64,000 bases of DNA from NCBI GenBank assembly GCA_029582155.1, contig CM055894.1:29319707-29383706 (forward strand). The letters are read 5' to 3'. Positions within the stretch are counted from its first letter, which is position 1. The number at the start of each line of letters is the position of its first letter. Positions 36,313-46,889 of this stretch are shown piece by piece. The position numbers and the translations under genes were made by a program. Source of the stretch: Panopea generosa. Taxonomy: Eukaryota > Mollusca > Bivalvia > Adapedonta > Hiatellidae. A model generated the notes under the pieces. That model searched no databases, was not told the DNA's origin, and saw only the letters and a program-made list of their open reading frames with translations.

Positions 36313-38218
36313 TTTATGCGCCCCCAAATTATTTGGGTGGCATGGGTAGTAATCGCAGCGTCCGTCTGTCCTTCCGTCTGGTATTTCGTTTCCGGCCTGT
36401 AACTTTGTCATGCATAGATGGATTTTGTTGATACTAGCTACAAATGATCAACACAACATGACGGCGTGTCGCGAGTAAGACCCACACCTGTACCACAAAG
36501 GTCAAGGTCACAATTTGAGTTTGTTTGACAACACTTTGAGTTTGTGTGACATTTCGTTTCCAGCCTGTAACTTTGTCATGCATAGATGGATTTTGTTGAT
36601 ACTTGCTACAAATGATCAACATAACATGACGACGTATCGCGAGTAAAACCAACACCCGTACCTCAAAGGTCAAGGTCACAATTTGAGTTTGTTTCACAGC
36701 ACTTTGAGTTTGTGTGAGATTTCGTTTCCAGCCTGTAACTTTGTCATGCATAGATGATTTTTAATGATGCTTGCTACAAATGATCAACATAACATGATGA
36801 CGTGTCACGAGAAAGACCCACACCAGTACCTCAAAGGTCAAGGCCATAATTTGAGTTTGTTTTACAACACTTTGAGTTTGTGTGAGATTTTGTGTCCGGT
36901 CTGTAACTTTGTCATGCATAGATGAATTTTTATGATACTTGCTACAAATGATCACCATAACATCATGACATGTCGAGAGTAAGACCTACACCCGTACCTC
37001 AAAGGTCAAGGTCACAATTTGAGTTTGTTTTACAACTCTTTGAGTTTGTGAGATTTCGTGTCCGGTCTGTAACTTTGTCACGCATAGATGGGTTTTATAA
37101 ATACTTGTTACAAATGATCAACATAACATGACGTGTCGCGAGTAAGACCCATACCTCAAAGGTCAAGGTCACACTTTGAGTTTGTTTGACAACACTTTCA
37201 GTCTGTTTGAGATTTCGTGTCTGGCCTTTAACTTTGTCATGCGTAGATGGATTTTTATGATACTAGCTACAAATGACCTACATAACATGACGATGTGTTG
37301 GGCGTTACACCCAGAATTCCACTTCAAAGGTCAAGGTCACAATTTAACTTTAGTTGATGACACTTTCAGTCTGATTGAAATTTCGTGTCCGGTCTGAAAC
37401 TTTGTCACCTATGGATAAATTTCAAAAACACTTGACTCAATTCATCAGCATGACATCACAAAGTGTCACGTGTAAGATCCACATGCGTACCTCAAAGGTC
37501 AAGGTCACACTTCGAGTTTGTTTGACAACACTTTCAGTCTGTTTGAGATTTCTTGTCCGATCTACAACTTTGTCATCTATGGATATAATTTAAAAACACC
37601 TGGCTCAGTTGATAAACATGACATAATTAAGTGTCGCAAGTAAGACCCAGAACCTTTCCTCAAAGGTCAAGGTCACACTTTCAATTTGTTTGATATTGCG
37701 TGTCTGGTCTGTGACTTTGTCTTTAACTTGGCTCAATTTATCAAGATGACATGACGACGTGTCATAAGTAAAACTTAGACACGGTCACACTTTGTGTATG
37801 TATAACACTTTGAATCTGTTTAAGATTTCAAGTCTGTCCTTTAACTTTATCATAGTATTACATGGATGGATTTCAAAAACACTTGGCTCAATTTATCAAT
37901 TGATCAACAATTGATCTGTAACTTACATTTAGGGATTTTAAAATAGTTTGACACAAGTGATCAGCATGTCATGATGTTTCACCTGCATCTAACTGTTGAA
38001 ATACCCAGACCATTACATCAGATGTCAAGGTCAAGGTTACACAAAGATCAAGGTCATGCTTTAATTTAAAAAAACATAAAATTGCATGTCTGGTCTGAAA
38101 CATTAGTCCATTACTCTTGATATTCATGGATACATCGCTACCATTTATATCATATATTGTTATTTTTCACAGACCATTTGAGGGGCATGTGGCACCTAAC
38201 AGTGACATGTCTTGTTCC
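36313..38218 (+). mobile_element. Tandem-core element, family 4, copy 2
   Basis: The 5' hairpin is CCCAAATtATTTGGG, then GCGTCCGTCTGTCC. CTGTAACTTTGTCATGCATA recurs with an exact 168-bp spacing at 36397, 36565, 36733 and 36901, then in more diverged units. The end is GGGGCATGTGGCACC, ACATGTCTTGTT. Frames inside, such as those at 36434-36958 minus, are repeat-derived. Confidence 0.88.
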
Positions 38219-39626
38219 TTTTAAAACCACTCTACGTATATATATCCCAATACCCCACCCACCGCGCAATTTATCATGCTACCTGTGTTTAATTTGACTA
38301 AACTTTTCTAAATATGTACAATATTTTTACCAACATCATGTATTCTCATTTGAACGAGCCAGTTTCAATCAATTTCATGCAAAAAATAGTTTCAGGATGT
38401 AAAAGGGAAGTATTGTGTATACCGGATATAGCCTTGGTTCTTCTCGAGCTGATGCCACATTCAATGGTTTGAACATTGTCAGAAGCACTTTTTATTGAAT
38501 GTGACATTTAAACAGTATTATTCTCGCATAACTAAATATGAATATATGTAAATTTGCGTACAATCACTTTCAACTCTGTTTCCTATTATATTATAATCAA
38601 TTCATTAAAAAAACATTCGCATCTAATGGAAGATATTTAAAATGGAATATAATACTTATTGAAGAAATCCTATTTTAAGTGAACACAAACAAACTGCACA
38701 ATTTCATTACATGTATTGAATGAAACAACACATTTGATGTCTGTGACGTCACTGTGTGTCGGCTAACATCAAAAGGATAGTGTAAAGGTGAAACGTACAT
38801 GATTTCAAGTCCTTGAAAGTGACATGTTTATGTCGTTTCTTTTTGAAAAATGAAGCATGTTTTTTGGATTGCGAAGTTAGTAATATGGAGGAAATATATC
38901 AATTTAATGGATAAGATATATAAACGGTATGGAAATTTTGTATTGATTATCAAGTTCAAGTTACGTTGATGATGCACAGATCTGTTCTCTGTGGACAACT
39001 TTTTTTCAAAACGTTATGCCTAACGCAAACAATTCTGGTCCGACATCAAAATAAATTTGGTCCAGGTTGGATCACTTTCCTTAATTAATGTCATTAATAT
39101 TATAATTAAAGTCATTGTTAAAAAACTCAAACAAACAAGTAATACTGCGCGTTTTTATTAAATATTTTAATGACGCAAGCAATTTTCGGCCCACAGCCCC
39201 AGCTTTGACCACTTGGAAAAAAAGCATGACACGAGCAAGCAAGTTAACACATTACGGCAAGTGGTACCGAAGCAAAACCATCTTGATGAACTGATATGGG
39301 TGGCTGATCACACATCGAAGGCATGTTACGTAGCGATAGACTCTTCCGAAAAACTCCCCTACTATCCGTAATGGCTTAGACAAAATTGACCTCTTTTCCC
39401 ATAGAGGGTGACAAAACAATCTAATGTTATTGCCGCAAAGCGTGTTTCACAGCTTAGTAAAGCATGATAAGCCTCAGGGTAATTTATACGTCCGATAGAA
39501 AATATCTGGACTGATTTTTTATTAAATTTTGAAATGAAAACTGGTTTTGAACAGTAGAAATCAGTCACAAAACAAACAAAAAACAGTGATTTTAGAAGCC
39601 CTTGTTCATGCAATATCAGAAATAAA
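38219..39626. other. Intron sequence, no recognised feature
   Basis: No element border, exon with splice sites or RNA gene could be supported. A minus-strand frame at 39362-39613 has no recognisable domain. Confidence 0.45.
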
Positions 39627-40240
39627 CTAGAAATGTGTCCATGGGATACAGATGCCCCCGCTTTGTAACTACATTGTAGGTGGCAGCTATCGCAAGTTTC
39701 AGCAAGTTTGACTATCGCAAGAGGTCAGAAACCGTCAGCCAATCAGAGTCCACCTAATTAGTATGTGCTGATTCCGTCCATTGTTGAACATGATCTGGGT
39801 CTTGTTGATATAAAGCCAAATATCAACTTTGGTCAAAATTGGTCCATAATTAAAGATTTTAGAGGTCGGAAACTATCAGCTAATCAGAGCCCAGAACACC
39901 TTATTGATATACAGGGATAATGACGGAAATCGAACTTGAGCTGTAGTTTATCACCATACATCTTTCTACCAAATATGAATCAAAACCATCCAATCCTCCA
40001 AGAGATATCGAGCGGAAACCAATTTCTGGACATTGTCAATAATCTAAATCCAAAAAGGGAAATAACTCCATCTAAAATTATCAGACCGGAACTAAATACA
40101 AACTTGACCTGTATTACCTGAATGTGAAGTCACACACAAAATTTGGTTTATATCTGTTCATTAAAACTAAAGATATAAGTTGTGATACTATATGCCCCCC
40201 CCCCCCCTCCTCCTCCATTATAAATAGCGGGGGCATAAAA
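39627..40240 (+). mobile_element. Element with ATGCCCCCGCT inverted ends (family 12)
   Basis: ATGCCCCCGCT at 39652-39662 and AGCGGGGGCAT at 40226-40236 are perfect inverted matches. The GGGGG near the 3' end can also pair with the C run at 40195-40207 to form a terminal hairpin. Inside are two diverged copies of AGAGGTCGGAAACTATCAGC-like sequence (39721 and 39862). Frames here, including 40124-40606, show no protein domain. Confidence 0.6.
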
Positions 40241-40369
40241 ACACATGTTACCTTACATACTATTTGGTATTACTTCCTCATAAACATACCCGTCCTCAAC
40301 ATTTGGCGAACAAATGTAGATTTAACAATCAATGCAAATACAACATCTAAAATTGTTTTCATCTGGTAT

Positions 40370-40740
40370 TTTATTATACCCCTACCATTTTATGCTTATC
40401 TATGCAACAACTCATTGGATGTGAATGAAACTTCGCATGTATGTTCACCATCATCAATAGAACACACACAGACAAGAGCCATAACTTGGGATTGCATTGT
40501 GGTACAGTTATGGCCGTTTTTGGACTTAGACACCCAGGTTACACTTTTGCGTTTAGTTGCGTTTAAGTCTAAGATATCTATGCAACCACTCATTGGATAT
40601 GATTGAAACTTCGTATGTGTGTTCACCATCATCAGTGGAACACACAGAGACAAGAACCATAACTCTGGATTGCATATTGGCAGAGCTATGTGCCTTTTTC
40701 GACTTAATTTGACTTAACCCCATGTGCCTGGGGTATGATA
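40370..40740 (+). repeat. Tandem-core element, family 8, two units of about 177 bp
   Basis: ATCTATGCAACAACTCATTGG at about 40398 recurs as ATCTATGCAACCACTCATTGG at about 40575, with GTTCACCATCATCA and CATAACTTGGGATTGCAT-like blocks. It starts near TATACCCCTACC and ends CCTGGGGTATGATACTCCA. Confidence 0.65.
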
Positions 40741-41230
40741 CTCCATTGTGACAGTGTCAGAATACTGTCTCGAGTAAAAACTGATATGACAGAACAATGT
40801 TGAAAGCGACTAAACACCACACAACAACGAGATTCATTTTAAACTTTAAAATAAATATGATTGCACATGATAATATGATGCACTTCTTGAAATCAAGAAA
40901 GCATGAAATAATAGCAATTACAGATTTATATTGTTTGTAAATATAAATACAATTTAAATAGCAGTAAGCAGGAGAAAATAAGTATAGAAATGTTTCAATA
41001 TATATATATAATATCGAGAGATTAAAGAATGAAAGAGAAAATCATTCAGACTATTTATTATTATATTTTCTAATTAATAAAGTTTGTATTGATGATTATC
41101 TACGAGTATATAAATATTCTGTTGGAGACAATTGTACCAATTTTTTTACCAATTTTGAAACTAAATTGATTCTTAAACAATATGCGACAACTATTACTAC
41201 TTTATAAACCCAAAACTAAACAAGACTTAC
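40741..41230. other. AT-rich intron sequence
   Basis: A TA-rich tract lies near 40998-41012. No feature otherwise. Confidence 0.45.
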
Positions 41231-41339
41231 CTTGGGTAAAGTTGAAGTTTAGGTTGGATTTTATGTAGTCATAACTAACTGGAGGGATCAAATGAGATGC
41301 GCATCGAACCATATCATAATCGTCAGTGTTTAAAGCCAT
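41231..41339 (-). CDS. Candidate first coding exon of an unidentified antisense gene
   Basis: On the minus strand an ATG at 41339 opens 36 codons and one extra base, ending at a consensus donor (caag|gtaagt). The peptide starts MALNTDDYDMVRCASHLIPP and continues with SYDYIKSNLNFNFTQ. The ATG is directly preceded by a T-rich stretch ending in AG, so the exon may start at an acceptor with the 5' UTR further upstream. It lies within the intron between exons 4 and 5 of the plus-strand gene. It is not obviously repeat-derived, and its mixed composition looks coding-like. I do not recognise the protein, and no second exon was found at lower coordinates, so a chance ORF with a good donor remains possible. 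Confidence 0.35.
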
Positions 41340-41503
41340 CTTTGAAATAAACAAAAATAGCAAACAGTAATCACAGTAATTATATATATCCATTATATAT
41401 TTTATTTATTTGGCCAGAAAAAGGTAAATTATCTGAAAAATTTCAACTTTCTACCTTGTGTGCAACATGGATATTTTTCAATAGATATATTCTTTTTTTG
41501 CAG

Positions 41504-41539
41504 TTCCAGATATCTATGCATTGCCAGTAAAGAAAAAGG
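41504..41539 (+). CDS. Internal exon 5: micro-exon with a fourth tyrosine motif
   Basis: A strong acceptor (tctttttttgcag) and the donor aagg|gtatgt bound 36 nt, phase 1-1. With the carried base it reads VPDIYALPVKKK, ending in a split Gly codon. The tyrosine context DIYALP echoes the DVYAEV site of exon 4, so this looks like a further copy of the same tail theme. The exon adds exactly 12 residues and could be skipped without a frameshift. It is small, but it is supported by splice sites, phase and the repeated D-[IV]-Y-A motif. Confidence 0.75.
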
Positions 41540-41887
41540 GTATGTAGCTTTTATTATCAACACACAATTTTACAAAGGTTCGTATCTCACTCAAAAATGT
41601 GTTGTGGGGGGATATATACTGTAAATTGGGGTTTAATACCAAGTCTCTATAACAGTGGTTAAAGTTTTATAGATAATTTGGACATATATTTTCTTTATAC
41701 ACATATCTGATAGTGCTTACATAGGACCACAGGAAACTGAACTATAAAAAGTGTAATTATCCCAAATTTTAATTTTTGACACTTTAGGCGAGCCTATATA
41801 ATCGTTACAATGGCGATAAGATGCATGTGTGTGCGTATGTTCTTGTCAGGGTTGTGCCTTTCTCATGCATAGTGAGGTTTTGAAATA

Positions 41888-42860
41888 CGAGGTATGTCCC
41901 AAAATAGCGCGACAAACACCAGTAAATCCCTGTAATCCTTATTCAATTTTAGGCAAAATTGGACGATTTCATCAATTCTATACGTCTTTTATTGATTCTA
42001 CAAGCAATTTATTCATATCATATATGTCTGACTGGCGCAGCCCTAAAATGTCTCAATTTCATTTGTTTATGTTGGTAATATGTATTTCATTTAAATAATA
42101 ATAAGGTATGTTTGCCGCTAAAAAAATCAGGAACGTTAACATCAAAGACAGTGATGTCATACCATATTTTAAAATTTGAAGAAAATTCTATTATTAACGA
42201 TTGAGTGGTGCTCGTTTCATTACAAGTTTCTATAAGAAGTTTGAAAAAAATGGCGACATCAAACTACAGTGCGAAACACAGAAAGTTATAAAGTTGTGTA
42301 CAGAGCTTGGACTGACTCCAGTGGATATTTGCAAGAAAATGAAAACCGTTGAAAGGCACAAGAACATGTCAAGACAATGCCCCGGGTCATACAGCTGTGA
42401 CGATACTGGGTGTACATCCGCTCACTCCCCAGACCTCTTTCCTTCTTGACTTTAGGTATATTGCTAAACTTAAGGAGTCTCTGTGTGGCCAGTGGTTCGA
42501 CACGGTTGATGAATGTATGATAGAAACATTAAAATTTAATAATAGGCTCGGCACAGAATGGTTTGGAATCATTTACAAAAAGTGGGTAAAACGCCATAGA
42601 TGCATTGAAAATAATGGAGAATATTTTGAAAAGAACTGACTTTTATGTTGACATCCTGTAAATATGTCATGAGCTGCGCCTGTGGTCGGTGTGTTACAGT
42701 GCTTAAATTCATGTAAAATTGTTGTTTGTATATATAAACTTTTGTAAATTTGTGATAATGCACAAATATGATGTATGAAATGGATGTGAAAATCTTATAA
42801 AATATTATTTATTACTTCCCAATATATAGTAAAAGTCACATTGTTTTGGGACCACCCTCA
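41888..42860 (+). mobile_element. Internally deleted mariner transposon, nearly full-length ends
   Basis: It is flanked by TA (41886-41887, 42861-42862). The left end CGAGGTATGTCCCAAAATAG and right end TTTTGGGACCACCCTCA are inverted repeats (CGAGGGTGGTCCCAAAA-like). The 973-bp length is below the usual 1.3 kb. A plus-strand frame from 42201 gives the N-terminal helix region (ETQKVIKLCTELGLTPVDIC), then jumps to the second catalytic Asp motif (DNAPGHTA at about 42381, other frame). The C-terminal part follows: RYIAKLKESLCGQWFDTVDE, EWFGIIYKKWVKRH, CIENNGEYFEKN and the stop at 42639. HSPDLFPS, the third-Asp block, is in the other frame. The first catalytic Asp region is deleted, so it cannot make an active transposase, but intact ends could allow mobilisation in trans. 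Confidence 0.88.
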
Positions 42861-42879
42861 TAACATTGCACAAATGTTC

Positions 42880-43470
42880 AACATCATGAGACGATGGTCT
42901 GGTCTGTAGCCCAAATGTCAAGCTAAGAGATTTAAGGTCATAAATAGGTAAACATACACATCGCAGATTTTAAAAGAACATTGACACACATTTTCGCCAT
43001 AATCAGAATCTGATGACGTGTGGTGTTTTAAAAGGTCTGTAGCTTATAGGTCAATGTCACACTTAGAGGTTCAAGGTCAGAAACAGGTACTATAATTAAT
43101 GTCTTCTCTAAATCTTTTAAAGTACTTGCCATATTTTGAAAGAACATGACGCATATGTTTACCATTATAAGTAGATGTGTTATGCGTACTTAGATGTTAA
43201 AGGTCAGGAATAAGTACAATATTTTGTGTCCACTCCATATCTTGTAAAACTCTTGACATATATCTAAATAACATGGAACGAATGATCATCATGAACAAAT
43301 GATGTGTCGTGTACAAGACCCAGGTCAATAGTCAAAGGTCAAGGTAACATTTAGAGTTTCAAGGTCAGAAATAGATACCCTATTTGGTATCCGTTTCATA
43401 TCTTGTAAACATTTTAAAATACTGTGCCACGAATGTTCACAATAATGAGACACCTCTTATCACACTTTAT
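42880..43470 (+). repeat. Diverged tandem units related to family 4
   Basis: Units of about 140-150 bp contain GGTCAATGTCACACTTAGAG, TTCAAGGTCAGAAA and ATATCTTGTAAA. No 5' or 3' hairpin was identified. Confidence 0.5.
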
Positions 43471-44821
43471 AAACTAGCAAGTGGAGAAGTTCGGCATAGA
43501 AATATTGATAACAAACTAAGATATGCAGCAATTGTAATATGAAAATAATTGAAAACGAATAGCATTTCATATTAGTTTGTCCTAAATATTGATGTTTGCG
43601 TAATGAATGCCTGACAATCTATTCTTGTTTTTGGCTTTCCATACATTAATTTCATCTTCTTTTGAAATCACAAAAGTCGGGTTTGTGACAAAAACTAGCT
43701 ATTAATACTCAAGTAACGAGATATACACTCAAGAGATATGAAATTGAACATATTTAACACAAGTGTATATCTCCATATTCTACTGTAATGATTGTCTGTT
43801 GATGTTTGGTTGTGTTCTTGAGATGTTACTGACTATCTAGGTAGGTCTTGCATTGATGTCACTTTTTTCCTTTCCTAGTAAGTCCCATCTAAACTCTGCA
43901 TGATCGTTTCCATATCTATTCTTGATTTGCATTTTCATAACTTTTGACTTAATTAATAACTATTTATCATTAATTTCATCATTTAAAAATTATAATATAT
44001 GTTGTTTGCTATGTTAAAGCACCATTTAGACAAGATTTTCTTATTTAGTATAGTTTTACTGTGAAAATTACGGTATGAAGAGGTACTTCTATCATTATTA
44101 TTACCATCCATTTGTTGTTTTCTTACATTTATATAATTTGGTTATATGTTAGAGTATTTAAAATATTTCACATCTATTTATTAATTAATTTGAAGGATCT
44201 GTCTTGGAATAAACGATGGGAGTTATATTGTTTTTAGTATCATTATACAAAAATACACACAGTGTATAATAAGTATGTGGATTACCTTAAAGTTTGATAC
44301 TGTCAATGTTTGTTTGAACTCTTCTATATAATTTTTGGTTCATTCATTAGTTATATTATAACCACCTTATAAAAAGGTAATAAACATAATAACTGTATGC
44401 ATAATTTAGTATTGATTTGAATTTGATTGATTGTAAAATATAAATGTGGCTACCACACAGATGTAAAATTTACTAACAAGTATACAAAAATGTCAACTAT
44501 TCTAAAGAATTTCTATTAAAATGTACAACATCATTCTCAGGGGTTTATGTTGACAAAGCTGTTTCCTTTGGCAGTATTCTTTTATCATCATCCATGATTC
44601 AAAATGGAACATTTTGTCGAAATATACCTCAGTCTAAAGGAACCAGCAAGTGTTCCCAGATTGGAAAAATCACAATTAAACAAGGGTACCGAGAGTTTCT
44701 TGATCAATCATTACTGTCTGACATGTGGATCTGAATCTGAATTTTGTTGTTCTTTTAAGCTCTTGCCATATATTCAAACATTTTTGCTCTATTTGCTTAT
44801 TTCTGTATGCATCTTTTTTAG
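43471..44821. other. AT-rich intron upstream of exon 6
   Basis: No element was recognised. A phase-compatible pseudo-exon reading GVYVDKA after ttctcag at 44540 has no usable donor. The polypyrimidine tract of exon 6 starts about 44800. Confidence 0.45.
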
Positions 44822-44878
44822 AAGACAAGGCACAAGTCAAACCAAAGCCAAAAGAAAAAGAGAAGAAAAAACCTAAAG
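44822..44878 (+). CDS. Internal exon 6: lysine-rich tail segment
   Basis: The acceptor is catctttttttag and the donor aaag|gtaaac. The exon is 57 nt, phase 1-1. It reads EDKAQVKPKPKEKEKKKPK with a split codon at the end: 10 of the 19 residues are Lys, with Pro and Glu. This is low-complexity, highly basic sequence, plausible as a membrane-lipid or cytoskeleton contact or a simple charged linker; the function is unknown. The same Lys-rich style continues in the next exon, which supports both being part of one tail. Confidence 0.7.
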
Positions 44879-45200
44879 GTAAACTGAATAAGATAAAGTA
44901 TTAGCTCATCTGATTGTCATATTTTTGTAATATATTACAGTCATGTACCATACATACTCGAGATACGATACTGTTACACCATTTACAAGTAGCATACACC
45001 CACAACGCAGTAAAGGCCCTGCACACAAAATAGGGTTATCTTGCTTTCATGTATACATTTTGTATATATACAATTTGTAGAAATAGTTTTGAGAGAAAAT
45101 TTATCAAAATTACTGTATTTTAAAATATTTTGTGATGTGATGTGGTTTGAGGTGTGATTTTCTTAGGAGTCAGATTCTTCCCTATCATAATAGGCAGCAT

Positions 45201-46266
45201 TTTAGGTCACCCGAGACTTTGTCTCAAGGGACCTTTTGCGATCGCCTTTTGTCCATCGTTGTGCGTCCATAAACAATTAACATTTTCAACTTCTCAAAAA
45301 CCGTAAGTTCAATTGTAATGAAATGTTGTATGCAGCTTTGGTATGTAAGGGTGAATCAAAATTGTGAATTGCATGGTCCCCTCCCCCCTGGGGCATTGGG
45401 GGTGAGGCCAAAACTGTCAAATTCAAGGTAAACTTTAAAAATCTTCTTAATATACGAAGCACTGGGAAACAAATGGTGAGCATGATCATAGACAGATATG
45501 GGTCCTTTATAAAAATTGTGAATTGCATATGCAGTCCCTGGGTCTTGCTAATTGGCCCTAAAAAAATTTAGTGCATCTGTAAACAATTAATATTTTCGGT
45601 TTCTTCTCAAAACAGTGAGCTCAGTTGTAACAAAATGTTGTTTGCAGCTTTGGTACCTAAAGGTGAATGAAAATTGTAAATTGCATGGTCCACATCCCCC
45701 TTGGGCTTTAGAGACAGGGTCAAAACAGTCAAATTTAAGGTAAACCTTAAAAATCTTCTGGGACTGGGAAACAATATGGACACATATGGGTCCTTCATAA
45801 AAATTGTGATTTGCATGTCCCTGGGTCTCAGGGTCTGGCCCCAGGGGTGGGGCCTACTTTACTAAATCTATATAAGAGAAAATGACAAAAAACGTTATTT
45901 CTTATGACTAATTAGACTTGTGTGAATGTCTTTTTGTGTGATTTGTTGTTGCTGACCTGGTGGTTAATATCTATATCCAAAATGTCTTAGGGGCGGATTG
46001 GGGCCAAAACAGTCCAGTTCAAGGTAAACTTTAGGAATCTTATTATTATAGGAAACACTTAGAAATAAATTGTGAGCATGATTATTGATGACTATGGGTC
46101 CTTAAAAAAAAATTGTGTATTTCATGTCCCTGTGTCTCACCGTTTGGCCATGGGGGGTGGGGCCTACTTTACTTAATTTATATAAGAGAAATTGACAAAA
46201 AACATTATTTCTTATGACTGAATAGACTTACATGAATGTTTTCTTTGATAATAAGGCCCTCTTGTC
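45201..46266 (+). mobile_element. Tandem-core element, family 6, complete copy
   Basis: The 5' hairpin AGGTCACCCGAGAC ttt GTCTCAAGGGACCT is followed by TCGCCTTTTGTCCATCGT. Units of about 310-330 bp contain GTGAATTGCATGGTCC, GGCCAAAACAGTCAAATT and TATAAGAGAAAATGACAAAA. The end is AATAAGGCCCTCTTGTC. Confidence 0.75.
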
Positions 46267-46529
46267 TTTATATCCAAATGCTCAAAGATGAAATTATATA
46301 CTATTTAAATATCATAGCGAAAATTTAGCTTTCTTGTTGTTAAAACATTAAAGTTTTAAGTGTAAACTAAATACCTTCTTTAAACGCACCATTCATGTAT
46401 TACCCCAACTTTCCAAGGCTAGGACATAGGGAGGGACTGCAAGTAATAAAATCTCCTGTTGCTTCGCATGAATGTCCCAGTGCATTGCTTAGAAAGTGCA
46501 GGAGTTTTGCTTTTCCACAAAAAATAGCC

Positions 46530-46889
46530 GGGCAAAGGGTGATATGTTAATAGTATCTGTGCATTTGTCTGTAACACTTTTGTCCTGAGCATAGTTACAA
46601 ACTATTCAAGCAATTTTGTTGAATATTCACACAATGACAGACTGCATTGAGATGAAGTGCAGTGTACAAGAACCATAACTCTACCTTGCTTTTTAAATGA
46701 TCTTCCTTTTATTAAATATAGTTAATAGTCTCCGTGCATTTATCTGTAACACTTTTGTCAAGAGCATAATTACAAAACTATTCAAGCAATATTGTTGAAT
46801 ATTCAGACAATGACAGTTGACATTGAGAGGAAGTGCAGTGCACAAGAACCATATCTCTACCTTGACTCCTTTTTTAATTATCTCCCTTT
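46530..46889 (+). repeat. Family 13 tandem units (no clear 5' hairpin)
   Basis: Two units of about 165 bp with AACTATTCAAGCAATTTTGT, ATTCACACAATGACAG and GAAGTGCAGTGTACAAGAAC. Related units lie at 48840-49430 and 51600-52020, and it resembles family 7. Confidence 0.6.

Noticed and set aside
36434-36958. Minus-strand frames with repeated peptide blocks (MHDKVTGWKRN.. type)
   Set aside because: They are translations of the 168-bp tandem units of family 4; a 168-bp period is divisible by three and produces repeating peptides by chance.
40124-40606. 160-codon plus-strand frame, the longest in the window
   Set aside because: It runs across the end of one repeat element (including a C run) into the tandem units of another, has no recognisable domain, and changes character at the repeat border.
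44541-44700. Extra tyrosine cassette after ttctcag at 44540, reading GVYVDKA
   Set aside because: The motif echoes exon 4 and the entry phase fits, but the polypyrimidine tract is poor and every nearby GT would leave in phase 0 or 2, breaking the frame into exon 6. At best a decayed exon.
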